A model generated the notes under the pieces. That model was given only the letters and a program-made list of their open reading frames with translations, was not told the DNA's origin and made no database searches. A program made the position numbers and the translations under genes. From assembly GCA_039545315.1 (NCBI GenBank), contig BCIM01000006.1, forward strand, positions 620,001 through 684,000: a stretch of 64,000 bases of DNA, written 5' to 3'. Shown piece after piece: positions 33,861-45,422 of the stretch (position 1 is its first letter; every line of letters starts with the position of its first letter). The stretch comes from Kondoa malvinella. Taxonomy: Eukaryota; Basidiomycota; Agaricostilbomycetes; Agaricostilbales; Kondoaceae.

Positions 33861-35977
33861 TCAATACGCTCGCTGCAGAAACGTATCAGATGCAGTTGAG
33901 CACAAGGTACAAAGGTACTTACCGGGCTATGGCTGGAAATGGGCAAAGGCCCATCATAGCTTCGTATTCGAACATGCCTTGTTTCTGGCTCATCTTCAGC
34001 TGCTGATCTGACGACATCGCGAGCTACTGATCGACCCGAATTGCTGGCGCCAACAGAACTGGCCAGAACCTTGCGAGGAGAGGAAGGATAAAATACTTGC
34101 TCGCTGTTCGGAGTAGAAGGACGAAGCGGAGGAGCTGGTGAGGATGAGCGAACATCGGTGTAATTAGAGAGCGAGACAGAGGAATTTGAGCTATGGGTGT
34201 AGAAGGGATATTGGCCAGAGGTCCGGCTCGCGCTTGTCGACAGGTCGGTGTCGGATCCAAGGAACCGCATCGTCTCTGATGTTCTCGGCGAGCCGGTATT
34301 GAGGTAACCTTTTTGGTTCTTTCGTCGCCGAATTAGGAGTACCGCAAGCAGGAGCCTACAATCCTTGTGGTCAGTGCAGCACATACACTTGGCGCACGAC
34401 TTACAATCCGGCGGCGCCAAAGACTGATCCGAGCAAAGTTCCTATTAGCGAAGGCACTGGTAGAACGCTGCTGCTGCCTGCCAAGGAGGTCGAGCTCGGA
34501 ACAGTGATCGAAGTGCCGCTGGATGTCGCAAGGCTGGTAGCTGCAGAGGTCGAGGAAGATGTCGATGTCGATGACAAAGTGGATGAAGAAACCAAAGGGA
34601 GAGCTGAAGATCCTATTTCCAATGGCAGGATGGGAGAGCTGGGGCCGATGGCGTTTTGGCTATTCTTACCATCAGCACCGTTGATCGCAACACTCCGGCC
34701 AACTCACTACCAGTTCGACGCAAACATATCTGAAATGCCCTTCGCGACCCAACCCTCACTTTGTATCAGTGGCCACGCTACATCCACAAAGCCATTGACA
34801 GCTCTATCGCTGAGCTCGTGTTGCAAAATCACAAGACCAGGGCTCTTTGGACCACTCAGCCATTCTGTCAGTCGTGTTGATAACTCTTGGTCGGTAGTAA
34901 TGCCAGAAGTCTCAGAGCAAGCACTCCCACCCCCATCCGTCAGGCACCTGTCGCATCTCAAGTCACGATGGTATTTGGTAAAGCCGCATGAAGCTCACCA
35001 GTCATCCGAGTCGTGATTCCAAATGACAGCCTGCAGACCAAATACATTCTCGGCAATAGCTCGCACTCGATTGTCGTAGTCGCCATAGGGCGGCCTGACC
35101 AACGACGGAATACGTCCATCTGCATGATCTGCGATGATTTGCATGCACCAGCCAAGCTCGCCCAGTATTTGGTGATCGGTCATTGTAGATAGAAGGGGAT
35201 GCGCCCAGGTACTGCAAAGGTGTTACTAGAGCACTAGAGCAAGTCCCTGTCAAGAATCACTTACTGTACAGCCAACTCTCCTCCCATGGCTACAGCTCTG
35301 TCGAAGAGATCCGGGTTATCGACTATACGAGAGCCAATCATGAAGTGGGTCGCAGTGACATTGTTGGCCTGCAAGAAGTCGTATAGCTCGGCTGAAGGAG
35401 GTTGCGGGCCATCGTCAAAGCTGATTCCAATCTCGTTGTCTGGAGCCTCGTATATGCTTCATCATAGATCAGCATCGGTTCATATTTGTGAGCTAGCAGC
35501 TTACTCGTTCGCGCCTTCGCACTTGCTGATTGTCCATGAACAGATCTCGTCCATGTCCGCCCCTTCGGGGTAAGCCGGCCAAGCGTTGACATTCGCAGCA
35601 GGTGGGATATTTGGTATCAAGCCAGCTGTAACAGCTCTGTCATAGCTGTCGATCCAAGATTGCAAGGGCGTTGGCCCAAATACATCGCTGGCTGGATAAT
35701 TCCCTTGCTGTCTTTTAGAGAACAAGCGATGGACATTGCCATCAGACAGATCTCGCTTGCGGTTCTTGTTGGGTATATGCTGGCGATGGTTGTGTGGATG
35801 AGCATGCGCGACAGGCATTTTCGCCAAAATAAACAATTTAGGGAGAGGCTTGCAAGAATGGCCCCTTGCTATAGCAGCTATTTGAGCTTCTGAGCAGCAG
35901 CGGAGAAGATCAAACGAAGGATTGATAGGATACAAGAGAAAGAGAAAGAGAGGGAAGCTTTGGAAGGCGAGCGGCAT
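33861..35977 (-). CDS. Chitin deacetylase with transmembrane anchor and cytoplasmic tail
   Basis: Seven exons, minus strand: 35977..35505, 35456..35265, 35211..34999, 34947..34708, 34659..34405, 34355..33923, 33872..33861; about 605 residues. The NodB polysaccharide deacetylase motifs are in order: ISFDDGPQ (catalytic Asp and metal Asp), HTWAHP (metal His), RPPYGDYD, HDSDDW and ILQHELS (catalytic His). After WYQNA comes a Ser/Thr-rich stalk of about 60 residues, a hydrophobic span (LIGTLLGSVFGAAGLLLAVL) ending in IRRRKNQKG, and a Ser-rich tail of about 140 residues. Most fungal enzymes of this type are GPI-anchored; here the anchor looks like a true membrane span with a cytoplasmic tail. It should convert cell-wall chitin to chitosan. 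The start and the 12-nt last exon are uncertain. Confidence 0.88.
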
Positions 35978-36154
35978 GACTGCTACACGAACATCTACTG
36001 CCGCTGCCAAAAATCTGGGGAAATGCATGACGCGACATATATTCGTATTCTCTTTCAAGGCTCTACGCAAAGCATACCTAACCAGTACCATCAGCTACAG
36101 AGCTGCTCTATCCACCAACGCTTACATGTCCTAGAGATTGACGTCTCTCAGTAC

Positions 36155-37368
36155 TTAGTCTTTTGCATTCGGCTGCTGACAGGCTTCCTCCTGTCTCAGC
36201 CGCTCTGCGACTTCCTCGTGATCCGTTGGAGTATGCTCAACATAGTTCCGAATGGAATGCTTTGCGCTGCGCATCCTTGAGCAAGTGTACTGATCTACAA
36301 TCGAAGTCAAGCATATTTGTAGTTGCCGAAAACAGGCGACTTACGATCTTGCTTCCAATCTAGCAGCTGACATTCTTTACTGCAGTACGTCTGGACCTAT
36401 GAAGTCCTTTTGAGTATCATGAGGACAGAGACTATGCTTGGGAAGCTCACGCCGCATCCACCACACATCAGGATATTCTCTTTACTCTGTTTTCTACCCG
36501 CGCCGGTAACTGCGCACACAATGCAGCACGTGTATTCTGTTCCAAGCTTGCGGGGAATCTTCTTGATAGCAATTTCTGGATCCCAATAGCTCGCGTTTTC
36601 CGCTTCTGCCGGACCAGGGTGCAGATACGGGTGCAAACCGCACAGATGAAGGTTCAGTAGTCGGTATGCCGAGTATTCCTGCAGCGGGATGTCCGTCATG
36701 TCGTCCTCGCGTAAGACGCAAAACATTCTCAGAAAAGTGTAGTTGAAGTTGATCCGCTTGACGTTGTTGGCACACGCATCACAGCATCCGCTTTCTGGGT
36801 CACCAGTATAGCAGGCAGTCTCTTGCATAAGATACCGACCAAATCTGAGTAAATGTTGCGGATGTAGGCGAAAGAAATCAATGAGCAAAGCGCAGTTTCG
36901 ATCGACGCTCCAGTTTCTGAAGATGCCCTGCCTAGCGTCGTCGGTCATATGATCGAAAGCATCAAATTGTATGATGCACAGTCGCAGTAAGGCGCGGAAG
37001 AAAGGGATCAGTAGAGAGTCGGGAAGATGTCGAATGACTGCTTTTCGCTTAAGCTGAGGTAGACCGGCAAGAACGCATATACTTACTATTACTGGAGTTC
37101 AGCATGGATCCAAAAGACTCAGCAGTCCAGCAGAGTTCGACTCGCGAAGATAAGCCCATCCTGATGGGTCTGAGGTTTTCGAACGAGTCATCATCCATAC
37201 TGGCATTGGTGGCAGCAACAAATTGCCGCGCGAAAAGTTCGGGAGAGCGAGAGAGGATGACACGGGCTTTGTACGTTCAGTACGAATATTCACCATACTT
37301 GCAAAGAACGCACATCTGCTAGCCACGCTAATGTGACCTTCTACAGGCGTGCCTAGTCTCCTTGGCAT
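36155..37368 (-). CDS. MYND zinc-finger protein
   Basis: Five exons, minus strand: 37368..37299, 37266..37087, 37037..36451, 36396..36345, 36294..36155; 342 residues. The first intron is only 32 nt, with a good branch-site-like TACTGAAC. The C-terminal MYND finger is CCIVCAVTGAGRK, ILMCGGCGVQTYCSKECQ and LDWKQDH, giving the C-x2-C...C-x2-C...C-x3-C...H-type ligands. The N-terminal 240 residues (VASRCAFFATRVILSRSPEL; LLRLCIIQFDAFDH) are helical and of unknown fold. MYND domains bind proline-rich or PxLxP peptides; such proteins act in transcription or signalling. The exact role is not inferable. Confidence 0.75.
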
Positions 37369-37476
37369 CAGCTTGAAATGAAGATAGAGATATCTGCTGC
37401 TGACTCTTTACAGCCGCTCTGAATAAAGGAGTTCAAGGCCTCCCAATCGGCGGCCAGAATGCGGTTGCTATGCCTA

Positions 37477-37781
37477 TCAGGACACATACCAGCGTAAGGG
37501 CATTAAGTGACCCACTGCATGTAGGCCGCGTCTGATGAACAAGTTGAGCAGCCAGCAACCCGTCGAGAAAAAGTACTTACGATATTGGATAGCGCGTGGG
37601 ACAATTTCTGCCTCGGCCTCTTCCAAGGTAAACACTTCTCCTCTTTCCAATCTAGCGTCCATTAAAGCGTATGGATCTCTCAAGACAGGCTTTGTTGCAC
37701 TACCGCAGATTTGGGCATTGGCGTCAGTGCAGGCCCTTGATCTATTGCCGACAAGGGCGTCTTGTGCTTCTTGCGAGTCAT
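37477..37781 (-). CDS. Small protein with one or two membrane segments, possibly PEN-2-like
   Basis: Exons, minus strand: 37781..37753 and 37699..37477; 83 residues as read. Sequence: MTRKKHKTPFATKP, then LRDPYALMDARLERGEVFTL, EEAEAEIVPRAIQYRKYFF and a hydrophobic WLLNLFI. The Y-R-K-Y-F-F..C/W..L segment recalls the first membrane segment of presenilin enhancer 2. A second hydrophobic run (LNALTLVCVLIGIATAFWP) is open just downstream in another frame, and I found no intron that joins them, so the end is uncertain. The family guess is weak and from memory of the pattern. Confidence 0.4.
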
Positions 37782-38021
37782 CTTGACAGGACGAGAACGA
37801 AACGAGAACGAAACGCAAGATGAAAAGGCAAGGACGCAGCAATTATTCGATAAAAGAACCGAATGCATGTTCCAAACGAGATGCACATTGCAGGCAGGCA
37901 GTCTCGTGCAGAGGGAGAGCATCAGAGTGCAGCACAGGAATTTGCAGAGGTGCTCCTAGGCTAGTAGTATCAAAGGTCTCGTCGCGGTCGCTAGCCATGT
38001 TGACTATATAGCACTACACCA

Positions 38022-39651
38022 TCACTCTGTCCTAGGCCTCTTCGACCGCCCTTGTACCGTCGCAGCCTGATACGACGCGCCGTCTGCTGCAATGACGCGT
38101 ATAGCCGTGAGGATAAAACCGCCATGGGCTGTCCCGTTCATTTCTGGGTGCGTTCGACCTGGTAGGACTTGATACCGCCTCAGTGTAGGTTCAGAGAGGC
38201 TTACAGCTATGTAGGATGGTGAGTTGCGCATGTATTGGATTGCGGGCATGAGTGACTGCCATGGACGGACATCTTCAGCAGGTCATAATGCAAACATTTC
38301 GCCTCACTGACCTGAGCACTTGGAGCATGCACTACAATGTTCGCTGATCCGCCCAGATAAGGTTCCAGGTGTTCTATGACCGATTGTGGCTCGTGCGGGC
38401 AGCTTACGATTAATCTGTGCGCAAGGTTGAGTGATGTCTGGCATAATATGAGCGAAACGTACGAGTCCCAACCACCATTCAGCAGATCTTCGCGTTTCTG
38501 GATCAACTTCTTTACAGCCTCCTTCCTCTTGCTGTACCTTATCCTCTCTTTACTACTACTAAACTCTCCATTCTCCGGTTCCAAAGGTAAACTCGCATGT
38601 TCGTAATCCGGATCAGCAGTCAACCAATCCAAGTAAAAGTAAGGCTTCATTTCTTCTTCTGTCAAGTTGAAGGCCGGTAATAGAGGTAAAGCAGGTGGTG
38701 AGTCCGCGTCGTGCAGAACGAGACATTGACCTTGACCTGCCATTCGACCTAAGAGTGATCCGACGAGCAGACCGGAGCATTCTTCCACTACTATTGCGCG
38801 TGTCCCTGGTCGCGCATTGGCGCTCGTGAGTATTTGAGCTAGACTGTCTGGTCGTAGATCGCGGGTTTTGGAGCCTGAAGCGGTTTTGGAAATGAAGTCA
38901 GCTTCGCAGACATAGTACTCGGTTGGTGGAAAGACGGTAAAGTATTTGATGTATCTGTTCCATCTCTCTATCAGTTTGAAAACAAGCTGACTAGAGGAGC
39001 GCTGACTTTGATTCTTTACGTGCGATATACTTTGATTTCGAATATTCATTCTTGAGCTGGAAAGCTGTATGCTCTTCGATCTGCTTGGCGATAATGTCCT
39101 GTAGTCAACCGACCTTCGACTAAGACTTCGAGAAGCCAATCAAGGGAAGACGTACCCTCCCACTCGCTCCTCCCGACTTTAATGCAGCGATATCCTCACT
39201 CGTCAGACCTTGAGCACCAGCAGATGACAAGATGTTCTCGTTCGTTGCGTCGGTCTCTTCTATTCGCCCAGCACTGTGTTAAAGCCATATCGACTTGGTA
39301 AAGCAACACCACGAACCAATTTCAGTGATGGGCAGATCCACCTTCTCACTTAGCTTGCCCTCTTTACCAATTTCGAACGTCATGCCATACAACCTGCCAA
39401 CCAATTCCGATGCGTTAAAAGTACCGCTCTTGCCTAAATTGACATGTCTATTCTCCCCCTTCAGCCTTTGCAACCAGAAAGCACGAGCAGACAGACCCTT
39501 TATCCCTAAGTGTTATCGTGCGCACTGCTTTGTTCGGTAAGCGCAACATGAGCACATCTCCGACTTGGATGATTCTTCGTTTGTCATCCGCCGATGAAGT
39601 GTCGCGCGAAGTAGAGGCTTGGGGTATCTCGCTCATTGTAGAGTCTGTCAT
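38022..39651 (-). CDS. TRM6: tRNA m1A58 methyltransferase non-catalytic subunit
   Basis: Seven exons, minus strand: 39651..39497, 39447..39310, 39273..39156, 39098..39007, 38954..38463, 38414..38308, 38272..38022; 450 residues. It matches Trm6/Gcd10: KRRIIQVGDVLMLRLPN, VNLGKSGTFNASELVGRLYG, RKESKYIKYFTVFPPTEYY, and the C-terminal LRRYQVLPGRTHPEMNG with GGFILTAIRV. Trm6 forms a heterotetramer with the catalytic Trm61 and methylates A58 in tRNA, which stabilises initiator tRNA-Met. The second and last introns (36 and 35 nt) are very short, but both joins restore the family sequence. Nuclear location is expected. Confidence 0.92.
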
Positions 39652-39744
39652 GGGTATTTCCTTCAGACTTTGAGCGAGTCTGGTATGATCGTCGCTGCTA
39701 GACAACAAAAATCACATAATGACATTTTCTTGAGTTTGTTGGAG

Positions 39745-41193
39745 CTACTTTGAATTTGAAACCTCCACTGAAACAGTATGCCAAGCTTCATACGTCTCTC
39801 CCTTCTTCAACAACGTATCATCACCACCATTCGCTTGTACCAAATCAGGATGCAAGAATGTACCAACAGGCGCTTCACATCCCTATCAGCTCGATCCAAG
39901 CTATTCGAGGAAGAACGCACCATGAAACTCTAAAAAGAGACAACCGTGTTTCGGGTATCCTCCTTTACCCGTATCGTGCAACTTTTTGCGCGTCCCATCG
40001 GATTCGTTAAAGTGTTCACTTGAATACGCTCAGTCAGGCAACAGGAAGGGTAAGGCAAAGCTTACGCGGTATAGAACATCAAACTAGACTGATCCGAAGT
40101 GAATGAAAGCGAAACATTAGAGCGCGGATGGGAGAGGTTGATGACTTTTTTGTGCGATTCAGAACGAGGTCGATCAAAGATGAGGTTATCGTCTACTTTT
40201 GTATGAGCCACGTCAAAACCAACAGGAATGAGACACACCGACTCCTTGAGTGAGAAACTTTGCGAGCGAAGTAGAAGAAGTCAAATCCATTGGTTTAGGT
40301 GCGCTTTTGACCTGGCCGATTTTGCCAGTCGCTAGACTTGTTTGGCTGTCTAATTCGGTATACCGAGAAGCGTGGACGGTGATTTCATGCTCCGAGATAT
40401 CTTCTACTTTTGTGTTGAAAGGGTTGAGCGTCCATCCGGTGTGCTGTGTCAGATCTGGACTCTAGTCAGTTTGGTAAATAGGAAAGGCGAGATGCTCACT
40501 GATAGGTGTTACTTCTGCTCCATCTTGCGTGGCTCGGTAGGCGATAGTAAAGTCTTTGCCTTTGAGTTGGACTAGAACTTCAATTTCCAGAGTTCCAGGG
40601 AACCCTTGATCGCCCTCCTCTGATTTCAGATAGAACAGAGCTGCTCGCTATCAGTAAAGGATACGAGAAAGAGAAGTGTATAGCTCACCTTCTTGATCGC
40701 ATCGTTGAAACTTGCCATCCTCTTTGAACAGCTTGCTGTCTTTCCTGGTAATGACAGACCATTCCCTCAAATCAAAACCGTCCGGACCTCCATGTAAAGA
40801 GACTTGAGGTGATTCATTTGATTGAGGGCTGACTTGTCCACCAGCAACTTTTTGAATACCGACAGGCAGACGGTTCGCATCTTTGCCTCAGATCAGAACC
40901 AGGGTATATGCGAAGCAAGAACAGCTCACATCGACCGACAAGAACATTTCTAAAGCTTCGACCTAGTCCTTTGGCTTAGCTGAGTTCAAGGTAAGCTCAC
41001 AGACATGCATACCTTCTGATAGGTACAATTTAGGATCTTCAGGGCCAACTACAAGATCTTGCGTCTTGTCGGCGGATGTCTTGACTATGAAGCGATGTAG
41101 GTGTAAGCCATAAGGGACTAGGTGAACTTCTATCAAGTCGTTGGACAGGATGACAGGCTTGAAAGCTGAAGCTGAAGCTGATAACGGAGACAT
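39745..41193 (-). CDS. Aldose 1-epimerase (galactose mutarotase) family protein
   Basis: Eight exons, minus strand: 41193..41013, 40962..40930, 40880..40689, 40640..40500, 40454..40239, 40195..40066, 40018..39921, 39872..39745; 372 residues. Family marks: VLVGRYANRLPVG, VSLHGGPDGFDLREW (with the conserved His), TPINLTQHTGWTLNP (second His region; NLTNH in most members), VDDNLIF and the end LHPDLVQANGGDDTLLKKGE. These enzymes interconvert alpha and beta anomers of hexoses. An in-frame ATG at 41310 would add a hydrophobic 39-residue extension that could be a signal anchor, but that stretch is T/C-rich like a promoter, so I prefer 41193. The QH instead of NH in the second motif is unusual. Confidence 0.82.
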
Positions 41194-41397
41194 GGTTGGA
41201 TGACGGGATGTAGTTGAAATAAAGGGAAACCAGGGAAAATAGCAGAAAGCGCTGAAAGCAGACAAGATGACGAGGATGAAAGTCTTTGAGCAAAAGAACT
41301 TTAGCAGCATGCGATCACTGCGATTGTGGAGTGGACGTCGTCAGCGCGTCAGCTCTCGCTTCGCTTGTCGTCGAACCATATCATACAATTCCGATAG

Positions 41398-44300
41398 ATG
41401 GTAGCCAGAATCTCACGCAAAGCAAGCAGAGCACCGCAATCGCTCGCTGCTCTACAGTCAGCTGCTGCAGCGGCCAATGCAAGCGCAGCCTCGACAAGTT
41501 GCTTGCATACATCTGCATCATCGAATTTGGCCACTGCTGGCAGACGATCTTTCGCAGTCTCTGCCCAGCCGAGCTCGCGTAGAAGCCTGAGCACTTCAGC
41601 TAGCAATTTCATTCAAGCTACACCTGCGCAACGTTTGCCTCGATGGGTCAACAAAGATGATCCTGCCAAATCGCAAGAGGAGGACGAACAGGCCGAAGAA
41701 GAGACTACCTCTACAGCTTCAAGCCAACCTACTAAAGATCAATCCAAACCTGAAATCGCAGAGTCGACCAGTGAACAGCAGAGGAAACCCGCAGCTTCAT
41801 TATCGGGGAGTGCCGCGTCATCTTCTGCTTCGTCTGGTTCAAGCAACAATGCTCCACCAGCTGCTGGATCAGGCGATGGCAACAGCAAAGGATCTGGATC
41901 TACAGATGTAGCAAAGCAAACGATTCCCGAAGTCTATCCTCAAGTTCTCGCTTTGCCCATCACCAGAAGACCGCTCTTTCCTGGCTTCTACAAGGCCGTC
42001 GTCATTAGAGATAAAGCAGTCGTAGCTGCTATCAAAGAAATGCTCAAACGTGGTCAACCTTACCTTGGTGCTTTCCTCTTGAAAAAGGACGATTCAGAAA
42101 CCGATGTCATCACCGACATGGACAGTGTACATCCTGTTGGTGTTTTCGCTCAAATCACTTCAACCTTCAACAATCCTACTTCCAGTTCAGGCAAAGACAA
42201 AGGCAAAGACGATTCAGAAGGCGACCTTACCGTTGTTCTTTACCCTCATCGAAGGATAAAGATTACCGAACTTCTTCCACCTTCTGCTAAAGCAAAAGAA
42301 CAACCTATAGGCGATATCACAGCTGCAGCAGAAGAAGAAGGCATCATCGATTCCGCTCCTTCATCTCCACCACCAGCCTACACTTCTTCAACTCCAGCAG
42401 AATCAGATTCAGTCACTTCCTTTGAACCAGAAACAAAAGAAACCATTCAACCTTACCAAACTTCCTTCTTGCAAGATTACGCCGTTTCTCGAGTCAACGT
42501 AGAAAACCTCACTACAGAACCATACAAGAAGAACGCTAGCAACCCAATAACTCGAGCAGTCTCCTCTGAAATCATTTCCGTCTTTAAAGACATTGCCACG
42601 CTCAACCCACTTTTCAGAGATCAAATTGCCAATTTCTCAATGTCCCAAGGAGCGCACAACGTTTTTGAAGACCCAGAAAAGTTGGCCGATTTCTCAGCGG
42701 CGGTATCGACTGGTGAACCTGGAGAATTGCAAGACGTTTTGAATTCGCTCGTTATTGAAGAACGATTGCAAAAGAGTTTGTTGGTCCTCAAAAAAGAATT
42801 GATGAATGCCCAATTGCAAAGCAAGATTTCTAAAGATGTTGAAAGCAAGATTGCGAAAAGACAGCGAGAGTATTATTTGATGGAACAGCTTAAAGGAATC
42901 AAGAGGGAATTAGGCATGGAAAGCGATGGCAAGGATAAATTGGTTGAGAAATTCATGGAAGCGGCCAAAACGCTCAACATGCCTGAAGCGGTGCGCAAGG
43001 TGTTTGATGAGGAGATCAACAAGCTTCAACATTTGGAACCGGCGGCTAGTGAATTCAACGTGACGAGAAATTACCGTGCGTGATCCTTGACCTTTGCTTC
43101 TGTTCGAAGCCTGGTTGATCATATCATGGCACAGTCGACTGGATTACCCAGATACCTTGGGGCAGACACTCTGAAGAGAATTTCAGCTTGACTCATGCTC
43201 GCACTGTATTGGATGAAGATCACTTTGGCTTGAAAGATGTCAAGGTATGGCAATAGCTTTGGCAAGTCGATCCTTTCTGACATTCTTGCAGAATCGAATC
43301 CTCGAATTCCTAGCAGTAGGCAAACTTCGTGGTACAGTCCAGGGCAAGATTCTCTGTTTCGTCGGTCCACCCGGAGTCGGTAAAACAAGTATTGGCAAAT
43401 CGATCGCTCGCTCGCTCAACAGGCAGTTCTTCCGTTTCTCTGTTGGTGGTCTAGCAGATGTGGCAGAGATGAAGGGCCATCGAAGGACGTATGTTGGTGC
43501 TATGCCTGGGAAATTCATTCAGGCCTTGAAGAAGGTCGCGACTGAGAACCCTCTTGTAAGTCTGTCGCGACTGTCCTCCAGATCAGACTGACGAGATGAT
43601 AGATCCTCATTGATGAGATCGACAAGCTTGGTCGAGGCATCAACGGAGACCCTGGCAGCGCTTTACTGGAAGCTCTTGATCCGGAGCAGAATCACGCCTA
43701 CCTTGATCACTACCTAGATGTGAGTGCCAAGCTCTTGTTCGCCCTCGAGCTTGCTGATGAAACCGATCAAAGGTCCCTGTCGATCTCTCCCGAGTGCTCT
43801 TCGTCTGCACTGCAAACACCCTAGACACCATTCCTGCTCCTTTGCTCGACCGTATGGAAGTATTAGAGGTCAACGGATACGTATCTGAGGAGAAGCGAGC
43901 GATTGCCAGCCGTTATGTGAGCTCTGCTGTCCTTGTGGTTGATCTATTCTGACATCTGTTGCAGCTCGGACCGCAAGCCAAAGATGGCGCTGGTCTAAAG
44001 GAAGCGAATGTTTCGATAGAAGACGACGCGATAGATCAACTCATTCGGTATTACTGCCGAGAGTCTGGTGTGCGGCGGTTGAAGCAACAAATAGAAAAGG
44101 CACGTTCAATCCAAAGACTTACCTTGCTTATGCTCATCTTGAGTTGCAGGTCTACCGCAAAGCTGCTCTCAAGATTGTGACCGACCTAGGCGAAACCACA
44201 CTACCCGAACCTACTGCAGAAGAGCTAGCTACCGCTCCTGCTGACAATGCTGAAGTCAAGGAGCAACCAGTCGCCGTAACCGATGGCGAGCGCAAAGTAG

Positions 44301-45231
44301 AAGAGTCAGGTCCTCGACCGGAAGACATTCAGACTGTTGACGAGCCACGACCTGCTCATGCTGAAGAAGCGACCGAAGAAGAGCGCAACACGACGACCAA
44401 AGTCCGCAAGCCAATGCGCATTCCTTCCAACGTCAATGTTACCATCACGAAAGACAATCTTGTAGACTATGTCGGCCCACCTATCTACCAGCGAGACCGG
44501 ATCTACACTCAGATAACGCCAGCTGGTGTTTCAACCGGGCTAGGCTACCTGGGCAACGGATCTGGGTCTTGTCTACCGATCGAAGTGACTGTCATGCCTG
44601 GTTCTGGCATCACGCTTACCGGCAAACTTGGCGAAGTCATTAAGGAGAGCGCTCAAATAGCAATGTCCTTCTTACGAGCGCACGCTTTCACTCTTGGTCT
44701 CGTGCAGAAAGAGACCGACGATCTGCTCAAGGACAAGGCGATACATCTGCATATGCCTGAGGGTGGTATTGGGAAAGAAGGGCCAAGTGCTGGTACAGCT
44801 ATTCTCACGGCGCTGGTCAGCTTGTTCTTGAAAAAGGGAATCAGCTCTGAGCTAGGTAAGTCAGCCTTGGGTCTGCCATGACGCTGTCTAACGCTCGCTT
44901 GTAGCTATGACTGGCGAGATCACTTTGGCTGGACAAGTCCTGGCAGTCGGCGGTGTACAAGAGAAGCTGCTAGCTGCGCAAAGATCGGGCATCAAGACTG
45001 TCATCGTGCCATCTGCATGCAAGTCTGATATCGAGCACAATGTGAGTCGCAGAGTCGTTCTCCGTCTCAATGGTCTCATCATTGTCGTCTCAGGTCTCTG
45101 CTTCTGTTAAGGAAGGTATGGAGATTGTCTACGCAGAAGACGTCCGAGATGTTTTGCGAACGGTCTTCGCAAAGGAACCTATTGTATCCAGATTAGACTC
45201 TCTGCCTGTAGCTACGCAGCAAGAGAAGTAG
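41398..45231 (+). CDS. PIM1: Mitochondrial Lon protease
   Basis: Nine exons: 41398..43075, 43135..43244, 43292..43555, 43603..43719, 43773..43916, 43965..44099, 44150..44855, 44905..45041, 45094..45231; 1142 residues. The first 70 residues are Arg/Ser/Ala-rich without acids, a mitochondrial targeting signal. A low-complexity linker follows, then the Lon N-domain ([20 protein letters not shown]). The AAA+ module has Walker [10 protein letters not shown] near residue 620, [12 protein letters not shown] and the sensor region. The protease domain has the catalytic Ser in [10 protein letters not shown] (about residue 1028) and the Lys in [11 protein letters not shown]. An acidic insert of about 70 residues precedes it, as in other fungi. 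The intron after 44099 begins GCACGT (GC..AG). It degrades damaged matrix proteins. Confidence 0.96.
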
Positions 45232-45422
45232 AGTATCTGTCGAAATGTAACATCACGAGCACAATTCCATATGAGGATGCAACTTGACGTTTGCAATGCG
45301 TGTATAATTTTGGCGATATTTAGCTACGTGTATAAATGCTACAATGCTCCTCGACTGAACTGACCCTCCTAGAACCCAAAACCCGAGATGTGTAGAATTT
45401 TCTTTTGCGCATGTTGTGCTTC

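Noticed and set aside
34504..35016. 170-codon plus-strand open frame
   Set aside because: Antisense of the chitin deacetylase catalytic exons.
41194..41310. N-terminal hydrophobic extension of the aldose epimerase
   Set aside because: It lies in a T/C-rich promoter-like stretch and is not part of the family core; kept as an alternative start only.
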